A stretch of DNA of 64,000 nucleotides, from the NCBI GenBank assembly GCA_019137255.1, contig WPDH01000234.1, forward strand, positions 124,001 to 188,000, written 5' to 3'. Below, piece by piece: positions 57,228 through 64,000 of this stretch (position 1 is the first letter of the stretch; the number at the start of each line of letters is the position of its first letter). Source of the DNA: Corinectria fuckeliana (Eukaryota > Ascomycota > Sordariomycetes > Hypocreales > Nectriaceae). Both the position numbers and the translations under genes were made by a program. The notes below the pieces were generated by a model. That model was not told where the DNA came from. It searched no databases and saw only the letters and a list, made by a program, of their open reading frames with translations.

Positions 57228-57503
57228 ACCACGGGACACGACTAACTAAAGCAGCCAGCACTCTGGACTGGTTCGCTATTCTTGGGGCGCAGGCCTTGCA
57301 GTTCAACTCCATCTCAGTGCACTGCAGTACTCACTCTACCTACCCGTACCGCGTGCTTCGTACAGCAAAGGTGCCGTGCGACTGTGGTTGTTCGCCCTCA
57401 TCGCGGCATGTGAGTGAGTGCGGAGGCGACTAGAGACGGGTTGCTCGGCTGGTTGCTGTGAAAAACGTGGCGACGTCGAATAAATTTCTTAGAATGGCAC
57501 TGT

Positions 57504-57528
57504 ATGTAGGTACGATTTGTACCTACAT
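57504..57528. repeat. Perfect inverted repeat, 10-bp arms, 5-nt loop
   Basis: ATGTAGGTAC, then gattt, then GTACCTACAT. The arms contain the recurrent TAGGTAC/GTACCTA motif of this window. It could form a hairpin or be a two-site binding element. Confidence 0.85.
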
Positions 57529-57814
57529 TGGACTGCGTAAGCTACGCGTTTGCCGTTCTTGGCTGCTGCTCGCTACTGGATCCTGCATGCTACGCAATCG
57601 ATGAGCCCATTTATTGGTGGGCGGGCATTCAGTGTGAGTCGTTCACTTGGCGACGACGAGAGCTGCGGGCAACTAGCATCATGAGCGCGAATAATAATAG
57701 TTGCTTCAGTTGTTTTGAACCATGGGCCGTTTCTCTTGCACAGATGCGCTCACAAATCCACACGTCGTCAGCCAAGTAGCCCTTAGACATTCCGTTTGCC
57801 GTTATGCCGCTCTG

Positions 57815-57850
57815 CCGTTATTGCTGCCGTTATTGTTGCCGTTATTGCAG
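57815..57850. repeat. 12-nt tandem repeat, three copies
   Basis: Three copies of GCCGTTATTG(C/T)(T/A) in tandem lie in intergenic DNA. Confidence 0.9.
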
Positions 57851-58527
57851 CCGCTGGGTACGGCATCATGCAGCTAACCGTCGATCCAGCATGGAAATGC
57901 TTCGTCCGTACAGGCAACCTTGCTTCCCCGCTACATCCTGTCAATTCCTAGGGCCAAGAACAAGCAAGTCGCCGAATTTGATCGCGCAGTGTTAATGCAC
58001 GGCCGTCGATGGGCTACTATGGTAGATATTAGGGTCCTGTTCGTGCTAGGGACGACCTTTTGACAGTTTGACTGGCACTCAAGACTCTAGTCAGTCCTCT
58101 GTCGTGCTATTTGCTGTTTTCTCGCTGTGGCATTCCACAAGACCACGCACCCCATTTGCTATAGCTTGCTGCATCATTACAGGCTGAGGCGGCCATCAGC
58201 TAATTACTGCGAAGTACGTACCTAACATGGCGGGGACGGGACTCACTGTAGTACTAGTAGTAGTAGTACATAGTAGGCTCCGGACGTGCAGATGGGTACC
58301 TATGTACCTATTGCATACACGTGACCTACCTCGCTGCCAAGCCTTCCGACGTCGTGAGCCGCCCAGCCTCGTCATCACGCTGCTGAGCTGCCTCATCTTC
58401 CCGAACCTACGTCAGGTGCCTAGCTCGACACCCACCTCCGCCATCTGCCCGTCTCGAACGATCCCGTATAACTACGATACTCTGTAACCCCCGACGAACC
58501 CGACACTTATCCCTGCGCACGGCAAAA

Positions 58528-59229
58528 ATGGAGGAGGACCGTCTCTGGAAGTTCAGCCGGCCTGAGTGGCTCAACAGCATCTGGGCTCGCAATGCTGGCG
58601 TCTACGGCGCGGGAGCTTTGGTAAGTCGCAGATCTGTCACGCGGACCTGGAAGCTGCCCTCAACTATTCCATTACGTTGAAATGGAGAAACTGTCTCCGG
58701 AACTCCGCGGCGCATTGCCTCATTTTGCGCAATTAGCTTACCCAATCTCTCCGCGCAGTTCTCCGTCGCTTTCTACATCATGCTCGACTCCGCCGTCTGG
58801 TCCAAGTCCCCCAGCAACGGCTCCAACGTCCATGTCAAGTTCGTTGACTGGCTGCCCTTTATCTTCTCCAGCTTGGGCATGCTCATCATCAACTCGGTCG
58901 AGAAGCAGCGCCTCAGCGCCGACTCGTTCAGCTATAGTGGATCCGGTGTCGCGTGGAAGGCTCGCGTGGTGCTCTTCCTGGGCTTTGCCGCTCTCGCTGG
59001 TGGCATGGCTGGGGGCGTCACCGTCTTTGTTCTCAAGTTTATCGTTCCAAGCGTGGCCATGCCCGCCTTGAGCATGGGCATTGAAAACGTCGTGAGCAAC
59101 GCCTTGGTAGGCGTCAGGTTAGCTTGCCCCTACTTCTCCCAAGATTCAGTTCTAACACAGTCCAGCTCTGTCGTTCTTTGGGTTAGCCAGAACATGGAGG
59201 ATGAGTACTCTTACAACCTCTCCTTGTAG
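58528..59229 (+). CDS. VPS68: Vacuolar protein sorting protein Vps68 (TMEM50 family)
   Basis: The model is 58528..58620, 58759..59117, 59166..59229, 171 residues. Vps68 is a small four-helix membrane protein of endosomes and vacuoles, acting in vacuolar sorting and late endosome/ESCRT function. The N-terminus has PEWLNSIWARNAGVYGAGAL with FSVAFYIMLDSAVW. Three more hydrophobic segments follow: FVDWLPFIFSSLGMLIINSV, VVLFLGFAALAGGMAGGVTV and SNALVGVSSVVLWVSQN. The NSVEKQRL link after helix two is family-typical. The last acceptor was chosen at 59165 because it alone keeps phase (GVSSVVLW). The short C-terminus MEDEYSYNLSL is acidic. The length fits the fungal family. Confidence 0.94.
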
Positions 59230-59925
59230 GCCTGTAAGGCACTGGGCGAGAGGTGACAGCAGAGTGACCACTCAATCACAAGCGCAATGGTGGGTCAGAG
59301 TATGTCGACGGGTCGTTACGTGTAAAATAGTGGCAGGCCACCCTAAATGCAGGCTTGATGGGCCATGGAGATCAGGATTAACTGTCATCGAGAAATGGCA
59401 GTCAGTACCTGGTCTTGGTTTTCTCGAATTGGAGATTGGGTAGTTTCAGAGATGTTGTTTAATAGGCACTAGGACTGTGATGTGACTCGTGATTTAGCGT
59501 TATTAATAGGCAGACATCTACCTACAGATTCAAACTCGTGTCTGGTACCTAGAGAAGGTCGTGATGTGATGGGCTTAGGTCTAAGAGAGAGAGCACCTTG
59601 GCAATGCTAGCCGAGGACGATTTCGAGTACTAGAACTCGATTCATATCAAAAGCACAACAAAGAGCAAGGAATCGTAGTTACATCGGCTTGATCTTCTAA
59701 TGGTTGTTGCAAGGGTCCACTGCATCTGCCAGGTCGTGCCTACGCCGTACTCGGCAGCTAACGTCACATTTATCTACTGTAATGCTTAAAAGTCCCCTGT
59801 CGCGTCCCACACATCCCACTTCCTTCACCTCCGCCAGCTCAACCTCGCATCCTCAGACTTGACCGCGCGAATATCGCTCTAAACCGCCCCCACTTTCATA
59901 AATCTCCAAACAAAACCTCCAAAGA
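59230..59925. other. Intergenic region between VPS68 and the small hypothetical gene
   Basis: This is 696 bp of 3' flank and promoter. A GGTACCTAG motif occurs near 59547. No gene is seen. Confidence 0.6.
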
Positions 59926-60498
59926 ATGGCTGACCGCACGCGCCCGGTCACCAATGGCGGCATCTCCCGCAGTCGCAACGGCGCCTCGGCCAGCGTCCGT
60001 CGCAACCTCTTCCAGAGCCAGTTGACCCGGCGACCCACCGCCAGCTCGTCCACGTCGGCCGAGACGCTGCATCTCGACGTCGACGTGCTCTCCGACACGT
60101 CCGAGATTGTCATTCGCGACAAGCATGGCGAGATTGAGCTCGGCGACCTCCCCACTCCGACTCTCGAGGATGAGGACGAGGTGCCGCTGGACCATCGCCA
60201 AGAGAGTGAGAGTACGCGCTTCCCCCCAAGTCTAACGTGTATGCAGTAAAGCTGATTTTTTATAGAAGAGAGGCAACGCTTGGCTGAAGCCGTGAAGCAT
60301 CATCAAATCAACCATAGCACTGTGCCAGAGCAGCCTGAAGGTACGTCTTTTTACTCCTTGGAAGTTGGGTGCGACTAAATACCGAGTACTCACACAATTC
60401 CAGAGCTCCTCGAAGCCGTCAGGGCAAGCCTTAGAGCTAAAGTTGCCGCCCTCGCGGAGGACAACTGGATGTTCGCGCCGGAAGAACACGGCGGTTAA
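59926..60498 (+). CDS. Small hypothetical protein with conserved-looking C-terminus
   Basis: The model is 59926..60211, 60266..60340, 60404..60498, 151 residues, with three exons in consistent phase and good splice sites. I do not recognise the family. The N-terminal 60 residues are basic and Ser/Arg/Thr-rich (SRSRNGASASVRRNLFQSQL). The middle is acidic (DVDVLSDTSEIVIRD, PTPTLEDEDEVPLD). The C-terminus has a probable amphipathic helix (LLEAVRASLRAKVAALAEDN) followed by WMFAPEEHGG. The aromatic WMF ending after an acidic helix looks like a short docking motif. The protein has no membrane segment or signal peptide and suggests a nuclear or cytosolic adaptor. The stop lies 82 bp from the end of the convergent GET4 gene. 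The splice pattern makes it likely to be real. Confidence 0.7.
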
Positions 60499-60580
60499 TC
60501 ATGCCTCTGTTCCTATGCAACGCCTGCTCTATGTTTTTCTCAGGTCATATGATACACGAATTCCCAACCGACGCAGCTAT

Positions 60581-61626
60581 TTAATCCAGACCCTCTGGCG
60601 TAGGGGCATCCAAACCGCGTGGAGTTGGTCGTCGCTGCTGCGGCGCACCGCTAGGAGCACCTCCACTAAATAAGCCGCTCATCATATCCATTAGGGGGTT
60701 GCTCTTGCGCGGCTGGGTGATCCCAAAGTACATCTCGCCAATCATCTGTAGCGCGTCCGCCCACGACTCGGCCTCGTTGATCTGCGTGGCGTACTTGGAC
60801 ACGAGACCCTTGTACAGCTCGGGCACCGCGCGTTGAACGGCCATCAGGAGAAAGCCAAGGAAGTTGAGGAGCGGGAGGCTGGGGAAGACGCGGATGTCGC
60901 CGCTCGAGCCCGAGACGTCCTGGACAGTCAGGCCGGGGTTGTCGGTGCTCAACGTGCTGGCGAAGAGGCGGTAGCAAGTGTTTGCAGCACGGACGTTGCC
61001 GATGAGAAGGTAGGGCAGGACAGCTCGGCCGGCAAACAAGCCCGCCTGGTGTGGCTCGCCCTCCTTGTACCACTTGTACTCCATCTTGGTCAAGACCTCC
61101 GGGGAGTCTTTGGTGCCCAATACCAAATGCTTCTCCGCCTCGTATGTATCATGCTCTTCGGCGTAGAGCGATCCCGCGACGTGGTGCAGCTCGGCGTCAC
61201 CAGCTGGAAACTCGCCAAACTTGGCCGACCATCTGCCCGTAATCGTCAGCACGTCTGCCAGGTAATGCTTTTCTGGAGCAGCACTCACCCGATCATTTCT
61301 CCCACAAACTTCTTCCGCGTAGGCTCCTCGGCGTCGAACAGACGAAGACAAGTCAGCAGGCGGCCCTTGGCGGCAGCGTCGGGCTTGAGCTCAGCCTGAA
61401 GGTAGACGTCGACGAGCATGATGCAGAGATCGCCGCCGCTACCTCCCTGACCAGCCCGTAGCAGTGGCTGCGCAACACTGGCGAGGATGTCGATGGCGGC
61501 GGGCCAGTTGGACGTCTTGATGTACCGAGAGGCGGCAACGCGAGTCTGCTGCTGGGCTTCGTAGTAGTCGCCCTCGGCGATCTTGCTCTGCAGCCGGGCG
61601 ACGATGCGGTCGACCTTGCTGGCCAT
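60581..61626 (-). CDS. GET4: Get4, tail-anchored protein targeting factor
   Basis: The model is complement(60581..61232, 61289..61626), 329 residues. Get4 bridges Sgt2 and Get3 through Get5 and hands newly made tail-anchored membrane proteins to the GET pathway. The all-helical repeat fold is visible from ASKVDRIVARLQSKIAEGDY and YEAQQQTRVAASRYI through LCIMLVDVYLQAELKPDA and FVGEMIGWSAKFGEFPAGDA. The family motif ELHHVAGSLYAEEHDTYEAE follows. Later segments include VLPYLLIGNVRAANTCYRLF, FPSLPLLNFLGFLLMAVQR, YKGLVSKYATQINEAESWAD and MIGEMYFGI. The C-terminal tail is Gly/Pro/Arg-rich. The splice joins MIG to WSAKF in phase. Length matches fungal Get4. Identity is secure. Confidence 0.95.
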
Positions 61627-62266
61627 GATGGGCGAGGCGGGATTCGGCAGACGAGTAGAGGATTCTGAGCTGGAGAAGACTGGCCGTCGTGAAGCTAATA
61701 CTAAGTATGTAAACCGAGCGTTGCGATGATGCGTTGGAGCTTAGAAGGTGGACGTGGAGGGGTCGCCCCACAAATTCTACCGAGTCTGTCGGAAGCTGGT
61801 GTGAGTACTAGGTAGATCTACAGAGTGGAAGGGTGCTTATGTATATTGCGGGCGTTTCACACAGGGCAGACAGAACCCAGCCTCGACCCCCTGGGTCTAA
61901 TCCGTGACCTGAGCACCTTTCCCCAGTTCATCTGGCGTTGTTTTTGATAAAATTGAGCATACTATTCCATCGTAGCAAGCTGGCGTGTAATATTGCATGA
62001 ATAAACTCCCACTTGCGCCATGCTCAACGAATGCAAGCATTAAACCACCAAACGGTCGTGAAACAGTACCATGCCTGCGAATAAACCACCCCCTGCGGCG
62101 CATCAAAACTAAAACCCTTCCATGCCTGCCCTTAAACAACCGAAATCCATGTGTGCATACAAAATCTTACAACAAATCGGAGTATCTACCACAGGCGGCG
62201 ATGCTGTGGTACTCGCGCGTTCGGTCTAGCCTCATCCATGAAGGACTGCCGTTTTGAAGCTTGTGA
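61627..62266. other. Intergenic region between GET4 and the STE20-type kinase gene
   Basis: This is 640 bp holding the GET4 promoter and the kinase 3' flank. No gene is seen. Confidence 0.6.
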
Positions 62267-64000
62267 TCAGACAGCAGGCCATCGAATTCGAAGACCGTCC
62301 ACCCAGCGAGAGTAGAGCACGTCGGACAGCTGCTTGCAGTGCTCCATGCCCGATCGGGCCTCCTGGCCGGGATATCTACTCTCGAGAGTCGACTTCTCTC
62401 CCAAGGCCCTATTCCTCACCGTGGAAGCATCCACATGCCGACGGCGGTGGCTCCGGAGGTGTGGGTTGTTATTGCTCAGGATTAGCTTGCTCGGGCTTGT
62501 CTGGGGCGTGACGTTCTTGACGATCACGGTCCCCTGGGGAGTTCCGTCAGCAGGGATCTTCTGAGTGGGCTGTCGAAGCAGAGCAGCGTTGAGCTTGTTG
62601 TCTTGGGATATGGCCGACACCATGTTGCTCATCAAGTGGTAGGCTCCCTCGGGGTCGACAGCATCCAAGGCCGCAAAGGCATCCGACAGCTTCGCCAGCG
62701 CTTCTCGCTTCTGCATCGCAGAAGTCTGAGCATGCAGCTCGGTGAGAGTTGGCTCCACGGCCTTGTTGTATAGTCGGCGTCCCAGCACAGCCTCCTTCCC
62801 GTATGGCTCAACCGGTGCCGTCATCGAGGGTGGAAGGTTCTCATCACAAAAGACGTCGTCTGGCGATTTGGGTTGGCCTGCCGAGCCGTCCGAGGGCACT
62901 CTTCGGAACAGACGCATAGTCGATCCCGAGTTGCCGAAGGACATGTCCGTCTGAAGCGGCTTCTTCGGGAGCACAGAAGATCGAGGCGAGCCATTTGGCT
63001 GGACAGAGTTTTGAACAACAGAAGCTCGCCGAACAGTCGACTTTCGAACGGTGCTCGGAGCCGGCGAAGACGCGCCAAGAGGTGCATCGTTAAGATCTAG
63101 TTTGCGCAACGCCTCGTCGGTGGCAAAAATGGATGAAGGCTTGCGGTGGTGCTTGGTGGGTCTCGGCGCAACCGACTTGACCGTGTCGAACGTCCACTCT
63201 TGCTGTTCATCCTTGGGGATTGTCTGCAGGGTCTCCTGGTAGTAAATTGGGTGCTTTTGTCGGTTCTGGTTCGCATCCCACATTTGTCTCCGGGCAATGA
63301 GTTCCTGCAACGCCTCGACTTTGCCAGCAGACCGGATGAAGCGGTGTCGCAGCAGGTCCTTTGCGCTTGGTCGACGGTCATAGTCCTTGGTAAGACACTG
63401 CGCTACAAAGTCCTTGAATTCTTTGCTGAAGTTTCCCTCTAGTCGGGGTGCCGCGTTCTTGGGGATGTGGAACAGGACTTTCATAGGGTGGATGTGACAC
63501 AGCGGCGGCTCGCCGTTCGCCAACTCCATCGCCGTAATTCCCACAGACCAGATGTCCACCTTGAAGCTGTAGCCATCTTGTCTAATAATTTCTGGACTGA
63601 GCCAATACGGTGTTCCAACTCGCGATATGTTAGTTGAGGAGGCTAGGAGAGGAGTGCGTTGGTATTCGCACGACAGAAGCACGCTTACCGAATGTGTTGC
63701 GCTGTGACTTGAGGTTGGTGAGCTGGGCAGATACGCCAAAATCGGCTAGCTTCACCTTGCCCGTCTCGGACAGGAGAATATTTGCGGCTTTGATGTCGCG
63801 GTGAATCTTTCCTTCGGCGTGCAGGTACTGGAGACCGAGGAGGACCTCGCGACAAACGATGGCAATGTGTTCTTCGCGCAAGTTGGCGGGTTTCAACTGC
63901 CTCTATTAGGTCAATCCAGTATATTCAGAGGGTAGTCGTACCAGATCCAGACACGACCCGCCGCCTAAGTACTCCATCACGATCCATAACTTGGTGCCCC
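62267..64000 (-). CDS. STE20/GCK-type protein kinase, 5' end beyond the window
   Basis: Visible exons are complement(62267..63618, 63689..63896, 63942..>64000), the last 539 codons or so; the start and the ATP-binding loop lie outside. The kinase has KLWIVMEYLGGGSCLDL, KIHRDIKAANILLSE, KLADFGVSAQL and the STE20 signature FVGTPYWLSPEIIRQDG. SPE replaces the more usual APE. The domain ends RRPSAKDLLRHRFI. Then come ELIARRQMWDANQNRQK and WTFDTVKSV, the arrangement seen in GCK-III kinases (MST3/YSK1, Sid1, Don3, fungal MST-1). The C-terminal 300 residues are Ser/Pro-rich with a helical stretch (REALAKLSDAFAALDAVDPE). Such kinases act in septation, polarity or MOR signalling with Mob/NDR kinases. 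The exact orthologue is not decided. Confidence 0.88.

Larger units (their letters stand above)
56083..58527. other. 2.4 kb divergent intergenic region between Csi2-like and VPS68 genes
   Basis: This region contains a GCCCACC heptamer repeat (57200-57227), a 12-nt repeat (57815-57850), TAG triplet runs near 58250, GGGTACCTA motifs near 58296, and a perfect 10-bp-arm hairpin at 57504-57528. Open frames are short and unsupported. Confidence 0.55.

Overview
The window comes from the nuclear genome of a filamentous ascomycete, most likely a Sordariomycete. The evidence is short spliceosomal introns (about 50-290 nt) with GTAAGT/GTATGT donors, roughly 55% GC exons, pyrimidine-rich leaders, and a protein set that matches filamentous fungi throughout (375-residue actin, 394-residue GSK-3, Tom40, Fes1, Get4, Vps68, Yor1-type ABCC). 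I built the gene models by eye, placing splice sites so that reading phase and protein homology agree. They give 19 protein-coding genes and one interrupted gene. The species cannot be decided from the sequence.

Left part (1-19.7 kb): actin (-), an SRPK-type kinase (-) divergent from the Hsp70 exchange factor Fes1 (+) across a promoter with a textbook heat-shock element, mitochondrial ribosomal protein uL5m (-), a ubiquitin-specific protease ending in a CaaX box (+), the mitochondrial import pore Tom40 (-), and a 6-phosphofructo-2-kinase whose phosphatase half lacks its catalytic histidine (+).

Middle (19.7-30.8 kb): about 11 kb without a gene I can support. It carries microsatellites and a recurrent TAGGTACCTA-type palindrome and leads into a long pyrimidine-rich leader of the GSK-3 kinase gene (+).

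Right part: the nuclear cap-binding large subunit CBP80 (+) and an RFTS-domain protein with an AT-hook but no methyltransferase domain (-). Next comes a small AT-rich island (about 39.65-42.0 kb) holding a fungus-restricted uncharacterised gene broken by one in-frame TGA, followed by RIP-like AT-rich DNA. Core genes resume: Pus4 tRNA pseudouridine synthase (+), a Sec2-type Rab GEF (-), exosome subunit Csl4 (-), a Yor1-like ABC transporter (+), a Csi2-like single-pass membrane protein (-), Vps68 (+), an unrecognised small protein (+) tail-to-tail with Get4 (-), and a GCK/STE20-type kinase (-) that runs off the right edge.

This is mainly a core-chromosome housekeeping region (cytoskeleton, proteostasis, mitochondrial biogenesis, RNA processing, signalling, membrane traffic). 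No gene cluster, CRISPR array, tRNA, rRNA or intact transposon was seen. The unusual material is the AT-rich island, the 11 kb gene desert, an A-tailed micro-insertion at the PUS4 stop codon, and several domain-level oddities in otherwise ordinary genes.
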